Shown piece by piece: positions 1 to 6,969 of a DNA stretch of 14,599 nt (the stretch's first letter is position 1; the number at the start of each line of letters is the position of its first letter). The notes under the pieces were generated by a model, which was not told the origin of the DNA, did not search any database, and was given only the letters and a program-made list of their open reading frames with translations. The DNA comes from DASYQV01 sp036005125. GTDB lineage: Bacteria; Acidobacteriota; Vicinamibacteria; Vicinamibacterales; UBA2999. A program made the position numbers and the translations under genes. Where the stretch lies: the NCBI GenBank assembly GCA_036005125.1, contig DASYQV010000302.1, forward strand, positions 1-14,599, read 5' to 3'.

Positions 1-1215
1 GGTTCCGGCGCTCTCGCCGAGCTGCCAGATGCCGACTCCCGCCGCGGCCATGAGAGGTGTGGCGCCTTCTTCGGTCTTGATCGAGGGGTCGGCGCCGTGT
101 TCGAGAAGCACGCGCATCAACGCGACGTCTCCGAGCTTGGCTGCCTGAAGGAATGGCGTTGATCCGAGACGGTTCAGGACGTTGCGCGCGCCGTCATTCG
201 GCTCGCGAATCATGCGCGCGTTGGGATTGGCGCCGCTCTGCAACAGCTTCTTCGCCAGCTCCAGGCTGCTCAGGTTGCCGGTCGGCACGGGCGGAGGAAG
301 CCCGTGCCGGATCGGGGGACGGCGCGTCCACGCCAGCTGATGGAGCGGCGTCCATCCCTGCGCCTCGGCATCCGGGTTGGCGCCACGGGCCAGCAGTTCA
401 GCCGCGAGCTGGAAGTGGGCGTTCAGAATGGCGAGGACCAACGCACTCGTGCCGGCGGCGGTGTTTCCACGACCTCTGATGCCGGTGTTGAACACCTGCG
501 CGAGGGTCAGCTCCGGGTTCGAGCGCGGACCCGATGCGCGAGCGCCGCCTGGCGCCTGGACGGTGTCATTGGCGTTCGCGCCGGCGTCGAGGAGCGCACG
601 GACCGCATTGATGCGGCCGCCGCGGACGGCAAACAGGAGCGCCGTGAACCCGCCCCTGGACCGTGCCTGCACATCCGCTCCGGCCTCGACGAGCACCTTG
701 ACGACCTCGGCGTGGTTCTCCGCCGCCGCCCACATCAGCGCCGTCTGTCCGCGCCACCGCTCCTTCACGTCCACGGTCGCCCCGTGGGCGAGCAGGAGCT
801 TGACCGGCTCCACTCTTCCCGTGCGAGCCGCCGTCATGAGCGCCGTCTCGCCCTCCGGGTTTGCGGAATTGGCGTCCGCGCCCGCATTCAGCAGCTTCTC
901 GACGATCGACGCGTTTCCGTTGGTGCACGCCACGTAGAGCGGCGTGATCCCATACCGGTTTGCGGCCGCGGGACCAGCTCCGGCGCGAAGCAGCAACTCG
1001 GTCGCCTCGACGTCGTCGCGCTCAACCGCGATGTGAAGGGCCGTCGTGCCGTCCGGCGTCGCGGCGTTGACGTCGGCGCGCTGTTGAATCAACGCGCGAA
1101 GCGTGGCGTGGTCCGCGCTTCTGACCGCCTCGACGAGCGGCGTCTCGCGGCCAGCCGCGCTCACGGACGCCGCGGCTACCAACAGCGTGATCAACAACCC
1201 GCCCGCGTGCTTCAA
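1..1215 (-). CDS. Exported ankyrin-repeat protein, C-terminus beyond window
   Basis: The reading frame runs off the left edge, so only the first 405 residues are visible. They start with a short basic n-region and a hydrophobic stretch ending near residue 21 (LLITLLVAAASVSAA), which reads as a Sec signal peptide. About nine to ten ankyrin repeats follow, from residue 24 to the edge. Typical turns are TALHIAVERDD (59-69), TALMTAARTG, TALMWAAAENH (158-168) and LLEHGADPSIKT (370-381). Two non-repeat insertions break the array, near residues 219-255 and 295-318. I chose the TTG start at 1213-1215 because GGAG lies 7 nt upstream and it gives an ideal signal peptide; no ATG fits this frame. Ankyrin repeats bind proteins, here presumably outside the cytoplasm. 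It lies downstream of the DUF1552 gene on the same strand, separated by 129 bp that hold a repeat element. Its partner is unknown. Confidence 0.88.
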   Translation of the reverse strand, partial: MKHAGGLLITLLVAAASVSAAGRETPLVEAVRSADHATLRALIQQRADVNAATPDGTTALHIAVERDDVEATELLLRAGAGPAAANRYGITPLYVACTNGNASIVEKLLNAGADANSANPEGETALMTAARTGRVEPVKLLLAHGATVDVKERWRGQTALMWAAAENHAEVVKVLVEAGADVQARSRGGFTALLFAVRGGRINAVRALLDAGANANDTVQAPGGARASGPRSNPELTLAQVFNTGIRGRGNTAAGTSALVLAILNAHFQLAAELLARGANPDAEAQGWTPLHQLAWTRRPPIRHGLPPPVPTGNLSSLELAKKLLQSGANPNARMIREPNDGARNVLNRLGSTPFLQAAKLGDVALMRVLLEHGADPSIKTEEGATPLMAAAGVGIWQLGESAGT

Positions 1216-1222
1216 CGGCAAT

Positions 1223-1226
1223 CTCC
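1223..1226 (-). promoter_or_regulatory. Ribosome binding site for the TTG-start ankyrin gene
   Basis: On the minus strand the sequence reads GGAG, 7 nt before TTG at 1213-1215. It decides the start: another in-frame TTG at 1219-1221 lies too close to GGAG to be used. Confidence 0.55.
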
Positions 1227-1249
1227 GATTGGCTGTCGTACGTCCATTT

Positions 1250-1335
1250 CGTATGTAGGCCGCCTCTTTGGATGCGGCCCACCGGACCGAGCCGGGTCTA
1301 AAGACCCGGCCTACGTACGGAAGACCCGGCCTACG
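1250..1335. repeat. REPIN-like double hairpin element, site 1
   Basis: A 70-bp unit (1250-1319) has two hairpins joined by a 14-nt linker. The left hairpin (1260-1277) is a degenerate copy of the type with core CCGCATC...GATGCGG. The right one (1292-1309) is the perfect palindrome CCGGGTCTAAAGACCCGG, extended by a G-C pair. The ends are inverted: CGTATGTAGGCCG on the left and CGGCCTACGTACG on the right, one mismatch in 13. The right half is partly duplicated just outside the unit: AAGACCCGGCCTACG occurs at 1301-1315 and again at 1321-1335. The same architecture recurs at 5280-5398 and 10404-10473. The element fills the space between the DUF1552 stop and the ankyrin start. Confidence 0.8.
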
Positions 1336-1344
1336 CACTGACGT

Positions 1345-2703
1345 CTAAACGTCCGCGAGCGGTTCCAGCTCGATGCTTCCGGAGCTGTCGCCCAGCTTCT
1401 CGAGGTTGACGCCCACCTTCTCGAGCATCGCCAGGTGAAGGTTGTTCATCGGCGTATCCTTCGGGAACCGCAGGTGGCGTGCACCCTTCAATCGTCCGGC
1501 GCCTCCGCCCACCAGGACCAGCGGCAAGTCGAGGTGCGAATGCTGGTCCGAATTACTGAGGCCGCTGCCCTGCAGGATCATCGAGTGATCGAGGAGCGTG
1601 CCGTCGCCATCCGGCAGAGAGCGCAACCTTCCGGCAAACAGGGCCAGCAGCTCGATGTGATAGGCGTTGATCTTTGCGGCCTTGGCCAGCTTGACCGGGT
1701 CGTTCTGGTGGTGCGAGATGGAATGGTGCGCCTCGGGCACCCCGATGAACGGATACGGTCTGTTCGTCTGCTCCCGGCCGAGCAACAACGTGAAGACGCG
1801 GGTGATGTCGGCCTGAAACGCCAGCGCGGCGAGGTCGAACATCAGCTTCGAGTGGTCGTCGTAGGACTCGGGAACGCCGATCGGACGGTCTGGCAACTGC
1901 AGCAGCGATTCTCCGCTCTGGCGCTCGGCTACCTGAATACGCCGCTCGATCTCACGCATGGAATCGAGATACTCGGCAACCTTGACGCGGTCGCCCGCGC
2001 CGAGCCGGCGCTCGAGGCCTGCCACGGCTTCTTTGACCGAGTCGAGAATGCTCCGGTCCTCACGCACCTGCGCCAGCCGCTGCTCGGGTGTGCCGCCGTC
2101 GCCGAACATCCGCTCGAATACCACGCGCGGGTTGACTTCCATCGGAAGCGGCGTGGTCGCCGTGCGCCACGAAATCGTGTTCCAGTACACGCAGCTGTAG
2201 CCGTTGTCGCAGTTGCCGACGAGATAGTTCTGCTCCAGCGCGAGCTCGAGCGACATCAGACGCGTATCGGTCCCGATCGACTGCGCCGCAATCTGATCGA
2301 CGGTCGTGGCGTTCCGGACATCGGAACCCTCCGTGCGCTTCGGATGCACACCGCTCAGCCACACGGTCTGTCCGCGTGAGTGCTCGCCGTTACCGTCGCC
2401 GAGCGATTCTGCCTGGCGCTGGCAGAGACCCGTGGGCACGACCACCTGATCCTTGAATGGCGCGAGCGGCATGAGAGTGGGCGACAGCTCAACGAGCGCC
2501 GGCCCGGCGCCAGCAGGCGTCCACGCGCTCATCGTCGCGCCGTTCGGCGTGTAGACGAAACCGAGGCGGCGGACAGGACCGGCTGCCGTTTTCGACTGTG
2601 CCGTCAGCGCCGGCACCATTGCGTCCAGCAACGGCAACGCGACGGTCGCGCCGATTCCACGCAGGAAGGTCCGCCGCGGCAACGCTATCTTTGAAATGAA
2701 CAT
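1345..2703 (-). CDS. DUF1552 family protein, Tat-exported
   Basis: A 452-residue protein of the DUF1552 family, commonly encoded beside DUF1592 proteins in Acidobacteriota, Planctomycetota and Myxococcota; its biochemical role is not established. The N-terminus has a twin-arginine signal (PRRTFLRG, residues 8-15) followed by a hydrophobic run, so it should be exported folded. Recognisable family stretches are RLGFVYTPNGATMSAW (46-61), GEHSRGQTVWLSGVHPKR (106-123), EAHHSISHH (324-332) and SDQHSHLDLPLVLVGGG (385-401). The histidine-rich EAHHSISHH could bind metal, but this is inference. I chose ATG at 2701-2703 because GAGGAA lies 6 nt upstream. Earlier in-frame starts (ATG 2725-2727, TTG 2758-2760) would place repeat-derived residues before the Tat motif. 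The upstream DUF1592 gene ends 91 bp away on the same strand, so co-transcription is likely. Confidence 0.9.
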   Translation of the reverse strand: MFISKIALPRRTFLRGIGATVALPLLDAMVPALTAQSKTAAGPVRRLGFVYTPNGATMSAWTPAGAGPALVELSPTLMPLAPFKDQVVVPTGLCQRQAESLGDGNGEHSRGQTVWLSGVHPKRTEGSDVRNATTVDQIAAQSIGTDTRLMSLELALEQNYLVGNCDNGYSCVYWNTISWRTATTPLPMEVNPRVVFERMFGDGGTPEQRLAQVREDRSILDSVKEAVAGLERRLGAGDRVKVAEYLDSMREIERRIQVAERQSGESLLQLPDRPIGVPESYDDHSKLMFDLAALAFQADITRVFTLLLGREQTNRPYPFIGVPEAHHSISHHQNDPVKLAKAAKINAYHIELLALFAGRLRSLPDGDGTLLDHSMILQGSGLSNSDQHSHLDLPLVLVGGGAGRLKGARHLRFPKDTPMNNLHLAMLEKVGVNLEKLGDSSGSIELEPLADV

Positions 2704-2709
2704 CACAGC

Positions 2710-2715
2710 TTCCTC
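2710..2715 (-). promoter_or_regulatory. Ribosome binding site for the DUF1552 gene
   Basis: The minus strand reads GAGGAA with a 6-nt spacer to ATG 2701-2703. It supports the internal start over the longer frame that begins inside the heptamer array. Confidence 0.6.
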
Positions 2716-2726
2716 AAACGCATTCA

Positions 2727-2772
2727 TGATTCTTGATTCATGATTTGAATCAAGAATCAAGAATCAAGAATC
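2727..2772. repeat. GAATCAA heptamer array with 13-bp inverted repeat
   Basis: From 2747 the plus strand carries three full and one partial copies of the 7-mer GAATCAA in tandem (2747-2772). The first copies pair with an inverted block: GATTCTTGATTC (2728-2739) and GAATCAAGAATC (2747-2758) are perfect complements, extended to 13 bp by T2727 and A2759, around a 7-nt loop. The tract is AT-rich in a GC-rich neighbourhood and lies entirely in the 91-bp gap between the DUF1592 and DUF1552 genes. An RNA hairpin here would sit 24 nt upstream of the DUF1552 start codon. It lacks a long U-run typical of an intrinsic terminator. Confidence 0.8.
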
Positions 2773-2794
2773 TTCCTGATGTTGATACAGTCCG

Positions 2795-5158
2795 CTACTC
2801 CAGGCTCCTCATCTGAAACGGCGCGCTCCTGGCGACACCCAGAATCAACGATTGCAGGCTGTACCGATCCTTCGCTGCGTCCCGGACAATCGCACGGACC
2901 GTCGGCGCGTCATAGTACTCGAGGCCGCGGCCGAGCGCATAAATCAGGAGCTTCTCCGTCGCCGCCATGGCAATGAGCTCCGGCTGGCTCAGAAGCATCC
3001 GGCGCAGGCCGGCAGGTCCGTCGAATCGGGTCCCGTCGGGCAGCACGGCTGACGCGTCGATGGGCACGCCGTCCTCCTGGGTGCGCCACTGCCCGGTCGC
3101 GTCGAAATTCTCGAGAGCAAATCCCAGCGGGTCCATCCGCGCGTGACAGCTCGCGCAGACCGCGTTGCTGCGATGCTGTTCCATGCGTTGACGCAGCGTG
3201 AGCGGCCGCTCGCCTTTCTTTTCCTGGAGCGGCGGCACATCGGGTGGCGGAGCCGGCGGCGGCGCGCCAATGATGTTTTCCAGGATCCATTTGCCCCGCC
3301 CGACCACGGTGGTGCGATCCGCGAGTGACGTGACCGTGAGGACGCTCCCGTGCCCGAGGAGACCCCGGCGGTTCTCGTCGGCAAGCCGCACACGCCTGAA
3401 GTGGCTGCCGTACACGTTCGGAATACCGTAATGGCGCGCGAGCCGCTCGTTGACGAACGTGTAGTCGGCCGTCAGCAGGTCGAGCACGCTGCGGTTTTCA
3501 CGCAGGATGCTCAGAAAGAACAGCTCGGTCTCGCGCCGGAAATCCTGGCGCAGGTTCTCCCCGAAATTCGGAAAGAGATACACGTTCGGCAGCGAGCCTT
3601 CGATGGTGCGCAGATAGAGCCACTGGCCGGCGAAGTTCTTCGCGAGCGCGTCCGAACGCGGATCGGCCAGCATGCGCCGCACTTCCTGTTCGAGGACACC
3701 GGGCCGGCTGAGCCTCCCCTTCACCGCAAGGTCGAGCAGCTCGTCATCCGGAATGCTGCTCCAGAGGAAAAACGACAGCCGCGACGCCAGATCGAGATCG
3801 GTCAGGCGATACGGCGTCCCGGGAGCGACGCCGGCGGGATCCGTTTCGATGCGGTACAGGAACTGCGGGCTGACGAGCAGGCGGCGGAGGGCGAGCTCCA
3901 TGCCGCCCTCGAAAGTCGACCTGCCGCGACCGTTGTTGTAGAAGTCGAGCAGCACGTTGAGCTCGGCATCCGTGACCGGGCGGCGATACGCGCTACGCGC
4001 CAGCTGCGACAGAATCTGCTTCGCGCAGCCGGCTTCGGCGGCGCGGCTGGTGGGACGGCACGAAAGGATCCGGGCGCGACTCTGAGAGCCCTCTGCTCCG
4101 GTCGCCGCGAACGGTCCGGCAATCGTGACGCTCCCGAGGTACGGCTGCGAGCGCTGGCCGCCCTCCGCGTGCGGGATCTCGAACGGCTCGCGCAGGGTCT
4201 CGACGAGCGCCGACGTCTTCTTGATGAAGGTCACGCCGACGACGTGCAGTCCGGCCTTCACCGGCACGCGGACCTCGAGCGTATCGTCGGCGCTATCGTA
4301 CGTATCCCCGGCCGCCGCCATGCCTACTCGGCGCGGGCCGATCATCAACATGCGGACCCGCTCGCCATCGATGGTCACTTCCAACTGATGGACGTCGGTG
4401 CCGCCAGCGAGCGGTTCGACCCCGATCACGTATTCGGCGTCGAGCGGGAACTGATACCGGATCGCGGTCCCGCCGCGCGTGCCGATGGGCAGACTATCGA
4501 AGCTGATGTCTTGTGACAGGTCCGCGCGCAAACGGAACGTTTCGGCGGTTGGCGGGATCGTCGTGCTCCCGATGGCCACGCGACTGATGTGCCGCGCCGC
4601 TGCCATGTACCTGTCGAGCAGCGACGGCGTGATCTTCAAGACGCCTGCAATGTTGTCGAACCCGTAGCTCATGTCGTCGGCGGGAAGCATCGACGCCACG
4701 TCCACGTCAACGCCAAGCAGATCGCGGATCGCGTTCTGATACTCGGCGCGATTCAAACGGTGAATGGCTTCGGTACGGCCCGGCCTCGGGTTGGCGGTCG
4801 CCTGGCGATCGATGGACGACTCGAGCCAGCCGACGAGCGTCGCCTGCGTCGCCGCATCCGGCCGGGGACGACCGGGAGGCGGCATCGCGTTGGTGCGGAG
4901 CTTCCGGATGACTTTCTCCCACACCGCCGCGTCCACCGACACGTCATCCAGATTCAGCGTGTCGAGCGCAAGACCGGCGGTCTTCAACCGGTCGTTATGA
5001 CAGGTGACGCAATACCGATTCAGGACGGCACGGTGCGCCGCAGCGGCGCCCGAGGGCGAAGACGTGGTCGACGGGCCCTGACCGGCCGCCTGGAGCGAAC
5101 CGATAGCCGTGATCGCCAGCCAGCCTCCAACGGCTGCCAGTACGGTGCCTCGAGACAT
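2795..5158 (-). CDS. DUF1592-type exported haem protein (DUF1587/1595/1592/1588/1585)
   Basis: A 787-residue secreted protein with the domain order of the Planctomycete-cytochrome-like group. A signal peptide occupies residues 1-25. A haem site follows, CVTCHN, with Cys50, Cys53 and His54, and a distal MPPPG (92-96) gives the likely axial Met. Then come DUF1587 (HRLNRAEYQNAIRDLLGVD, from 133), a carbohydrate-binding-like beta region (about 200-345), DUF1595 (about 381-440), DUF1592 (about 449-577), DUF1588 (about 587-682) with a second CXXCH (668-672, CASCHARMDPLGF), and DUF1585 to the end. The reaction is unknown. Cytochrome-like domains suggest electron transfer at the envelope, usually with the neighbouring DUF1552 partner. 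ATG 5158 is preferred; GTG at 5168-5170 adds four residues and is a real alternative, since neither start has a well-spaced Shine-Dalgarno sequence. Confidence 0.92.
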   Translation of the reverse strand: MSRGTVLAAVGGWLAITAIGSLQAAGQGPSTTSSPSGAAAAHRAVLNRYCVTCHNDRLKTAGLALDTLNLDDVSVDAAVWEKVIRKLRTNAMPPPGRPRPDAATQATLVGWLESSIDRQATANPRPGRTEAIHRLNRAEYQNAIRDLLGVDVDVASMLPADDMSYGFDNIAGVLKITPSLLDRYMAAARHISRVAIGSTTIPPTAETFRLRADLSQDISFDSLPIGTRGGTAIRYQFPLDAEYVIGVEPLAGGTDVHQLEVTIDGERVRMLMIGPRRVGMAAAGDTYDSADDTLEVRVPVKAGLHVVGVTFIKKTSALVETLREPFEIPHAEGGQRSQPYLGSVTIAGPFAATGAEGSQSRARILSCRPTSRAAEAGCAKQILSQLARSAYRRPVTDAELNVLLDFYNNGRGRSTFEGGMELALRRLLVSPQFLYRIETDPAGVAPGTPYRLTDLDLASRLSFFLWSSIPDDELLDLAVKGRLSRPGVLEQEVRRMLADPRSDALAKNFAGQWLYLRTIEGSLPNVYLFPNFGENLRQDFRRETELFFLSILRENRSVLDLLTADYTFVNERLARHYGIPNVYGSHFRRVRLADENRRGLLGHGSVLTVTSLADRTTVVGRGKWILENIIGAPPPAPPPDVPPLQEKKGERPLTLRQRMEQHRSNAVCASCHARMDPLGFALENFDATGQWRTQEDGVPIDASAVLPDGTRFDGPAGLRRMLLSQPELIAMAATEKLLIYALGRGLEYYDAPTVRAIVRDAAKDRYSLQSLILGVARSAPFQMRSLE

Positions 5159-5162
5159 CCTT

Positions 5163-5200
5163 CTACTCACACCCCCGCTACCTACTCACACCCCCGCTAC
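5163..5200. repeat. 19-bp perfect tandem duplication at the DUF1592 start
   Basis: Read on the minus strand, GTAGCGGGGGTGTGAGTAG occurs twice head to tail (5182-5200, then 5163-5181). The second copy runs to within 4 nt of the ATG and contains the alternative GTG start. The duplication looks recent because the copies are identical. It lies in the leader of the DUF1592 gene, and each copy supplies a G-rich purine tract. Confidence 0.85.
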
Positions 5201-5221
5201 GCACACGTCACCCGTTCGGAG

Positions 5222-5250
5222 ATCCTGCGGCCCCGCGCCGGGATTGTCAA
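5222..5250 (-). promoter_or_regulatory. Candidate sigma-70 promoter of the DUF1592 gene
   Basis: On the minus strand a perfect -35 hexamer TTGACA (5245-5250) is followed after exactly 17 nt by CAGGAT (5222-5227), which matches three of six positions of TATAAT. Transcription would begin near 5215, about 55 nt before the ATG. The weak -10 keeps confidence low. The same -35 with 17-nt spacing occurs before two other minus-strand genes here. Confidence 0.35.
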
Positions 5251-5279
5251 CTGAGTTGGTAATCGTATGAGTCGGTACT

Positions 5280-5398
5280 CGTAGGCCGGGTCTTTAGACC
5301 CGGCACCCGCCCTACGCACGGCGGGAAGTACGTAGGCCGGGTCTTTAGACCCGGCACCCGCCACACTGGGCCGCATCTAAAGATGCGGCCTACGTACG
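5280..5398. repeat. REPIN-like element, site 2, with a tandem extra arm
   Basis: Two copies of the palindrome CCGGGTCTTTAGACCCGG (5286-5303 and 5337-5354) sit in a 32-bp exact direct repeat (5280-5311 and 5331-5362, period 51). They are followed by the other hairpin type, CCGCATCTAAAGATGCGG (5371-5388). The inner pair is bounded by the inverted ends TACGTAGGCC (5329-5338) and GGCCTACGTA (5387-5396). The right end abuts the stop codon of the next gene at 5399-5401. Compared with sites 1 and 3 the unit is inverted, has a different linker, and carries one extra arm. Confidence 0.85.
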
Positions 5399-6682
5399 CT
5401 ATTGCGTAACCTGTGCAAAATACGGCGGTAACCCCTCCTTGGTCTCCTTCAGGATCTCGACAATCGTCCGGCGGTCGTCGAGGCTCAGCCGGGTGTACGG
5501 CGCGCCCCGTTCGCGCCCCGACAGGATCGCCCACATGCGTTCATAGACGAGGTCCATTGCGGTGCGTGGCAGGTGGTCGAAGGCTTCCGTATTGATCATG
5601 TAACTGCAGGGATAGCGCATCAGACGCTCGTCGAGCGCGAGCTGCCGGAGCGACCGCCCCTCTCGATCCAGCCGCCCTCCCGCGGAAAACTTCTCCGCAA
5701 ACGTCGTCGATCCCCGTATTCGACCGAGCGGCGCCTCGTCAACAAACAAGAGGTAGTCCACAAAGTCGTTGACGGTCTCGCGAAGCGTATTCGGATCCGA
5801 TCGCCCGGGTCCCTTTCGAGGAAAGGGCGCCTGCGCCGGCTCGGGCCTCAGGGCCGCTCGGGCGTCGGACGCCAATCGAGCCAGCAGGTTCGTCATGCGG
5901 GTCTGATGCTCGAGCACCATCAGCGCGACCACGTCGCTGTGGTGCGTTGGAAACCCGCGCAAATCGAAAAGGCCCTGGAGCGAATCGAGCTGGCGCGGCT
6001 GTGCCTGTTTCCCGGTCTGCGAGCGAAGCGACTGAGGAACCTCTGCGTTGGCCAGATGCCGCATCGATCCCGTCCGCCCGGTGACGTACCACCCGCCCCA
6101 CCTGTCTTCTACGGGCGTCCGATGATCGGTGGCCGCGCCGGCCGCGTACGAGTATTTGTCCTGCGGAATCGAGAACGTGCTGAACGTGAGGAGTCCCGGA
6201 ACACCAAGCGTATCCGGTGAGAGATGACACGTGACGCACCGCGAGGACTCCCGCCTGAGCTGCGGTCTGGCTGATTCACGCTGCTCGAGCGTGTAGAAGT
6301 TCACGCCCTGGCCGGGATCGAGCGCAGCCAGCTCGATCGTTTCCGCCCCGCGCACCCAGCCGAGCGCCACCTCGTCGCCGAAGAACACCGCCCGGGGGTT
6401 GCGCGGGGAGATCAGATCGAATTGCATGCTGGTCTGCGAGAACACGACCACCTGCGACTCCACGGGCACCCGGAGGGCCGTGAGCAGGGAGCGCAGGTAC
6501 CCGTTGTCCGGGTCGAACGCCAGGCGCACGGCGCCTGCCTCGATCTGACGCGACAGCGCGGATATCCGATCGGTTGGCGGCCCGGAGGAATCGCGCTGCG
6601 CGGCTGCTCCGGCGATCAGGCAGAAGAGGGGCATGAGGGCACAGGCCGCGGCAACACAGGTTCTCGCGGGGATGACACGCAT
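5399..6682 (-). CDS. Secreted single-haem c-type protein, function unknown
   Basis: A 427-residue protein beginning MRVIPARTC with a signal peptide that should be cleaved after about residue 29 (AGAAAQ). One haem c site is present: CVTCH with Cys149, Cys152 and His153. No classical small cytochrome c fold surrounds it, because it lies in the middle of a longer chain. The downstream stretch FPTHHSDVVALMVLEHQTRM (244-263) contains His247, His248 and His259, possible haem or metal ligands. I recognise this as a type of hypothetical protein found with DUF1592-like genes, but cannot name a family. The gene lies upstream of the DUF1592 gene on the same strand, separated by a REPIN-like element and a promoter candidate, and is divergent from the propeller lipoprotein gene. 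The ATG lacks a clear Shine-Dalgarno sequence; CATAAT lies just 9 nt upstream. Confidence 0.82.
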   Translation of the reverse strand: MRVIPARTCVAAACALMPLFCLIAGAAAQRDSSGPPTDRISALSRQIEAGAVRLAFDPDNGYLRSLLTALRVPVESQVVVFSQTSMQFDLISPRNPRAVFFGDEVALGWVRGAETIELAALDPGQGVNFYTLEQRESARPQLRRESSRCVTCHLSPDTLGVPGLLTFSTFSIPQDKYSYAAGAATDHRTPVEDRWGGWYVTGRTGSMRHLANAEVPQSLRSQTGKQAQPRQLDSLQGLFDLRGFPTHHSDVVALMVLEHQTRMTNLLARLASDARAALRPEPAQAPFPRKGPGRSDPNTLRETVNDFVDYLLFVDEAPLGRIRGSTTFAEKFSAGGRLDREGRSLRQLALDERLMRYPCSYMINTEAFDHLPRTAMDLVYERMWAILSGRERGAPYTRLSLDDRRTIVEILKETKEGLPPYFAQVTQ

Positions 6683-6691
6683 GCGACCCGG

Positions 6692-6697
6692 ATTATG
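6692..6697 (-). promoter_or_regulatory. Possible -10 element of the secreted haem gene
   Basis: The minus strand reads CATAAT (five of six matches to TATAAT), 9 nt before ATG 6680-6682. No -35 hexamer is visible at 17 nt. If used, the transcript would start almost at the start codon, which would explain the missing Shine-Dalgarno sequence. Confidence 0.3.
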
Positions 6698-6719
6698 CCA
6701 TGGGAGCGCCCGGAGGAAG

Positions 6720-6950
6720 CCGAGGGCGCCGGGAAGAAGCCGAGGGCGCGGAGACGGATCAAACGCGGAGAGCGCCAGGGGGCGCAGAGACGACTAAAAC
6801 GCGGAGCTCGCTGAGGGCGCAGAGTCTTCCTGGTCTTGTTTACTTCCTCTGGAGCTTCTCCGCGTCCTCCGCGCGCTCCGCGTTTAATCCGTCTCTGCGC
6901 CCTCTAATCCGTCTCTCCGCGCTCTCCAGTCCCTCTCCGCGCCCTCTCTG
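6720..6950. repeat. CGCGGAG-type long inverted repeat, copy I
   Basis: This divergent intergenic region is filled by repeats of motifs such as CGCGGAG, GGCGCAGAGACG and AAACGCGGAG. The clearest arms are 6781-6824 and 6858-6901, 44 nt each and complementary at about 37 positions by eye, around a 33-nt loop. Further half-copies flank them on both sides. Similar structures occur at 12940-13070 and 14042-14156. Open frames through this DNA yield arginine/alanine/glutamate-rich peptides and should not be called genes. Confidence 0.75.
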
Positions 6951-6951
6951 C

Positions 6952-6957
6952 TACAAT
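6952..6957 (+). promoter_or_regulatory. Possible -10 element of the propeller lipoprotein gene
   Basis: TACAAT lies 12 nt before the ATG at 6970, matching five of six positions of TATAAT. No convincing -35 was found in the repeat-filled upstream DNA. A transcript starting about 6964 would have a leader of only a few bases, consistent with the absence of a Shine-Dalgarno sequence. Confidence 0.3.
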
Positions 6958-6969
6958 CGCGCAGCATCC

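Noticed and set aside
1250..1335. Intrinsic terminator after the DUF1552 gene
   Set aside because: The palindromes are GC-rich but no T-run follows on the minus strand, and the same unit recurs elsewhere as a dispersed repeat. A secondary role in ending transcripts remains possible.
304..1341. Long plus-strand open frame opposite the ankyrin gene
   Set aside because: It is Arg/Gly/Ala-rich with no domain pattern, while the minus strand gives clear ankyrin repeats across the same bases. It is a GC-rich antisense shadow.
3350..4516. 388-codon plus-strand open frame inside the DUF1592 gene
   Set aside because: The complementary frame carries the recognisable DUF1595/1592/1588 domains; this frame has no protein-like pattern.
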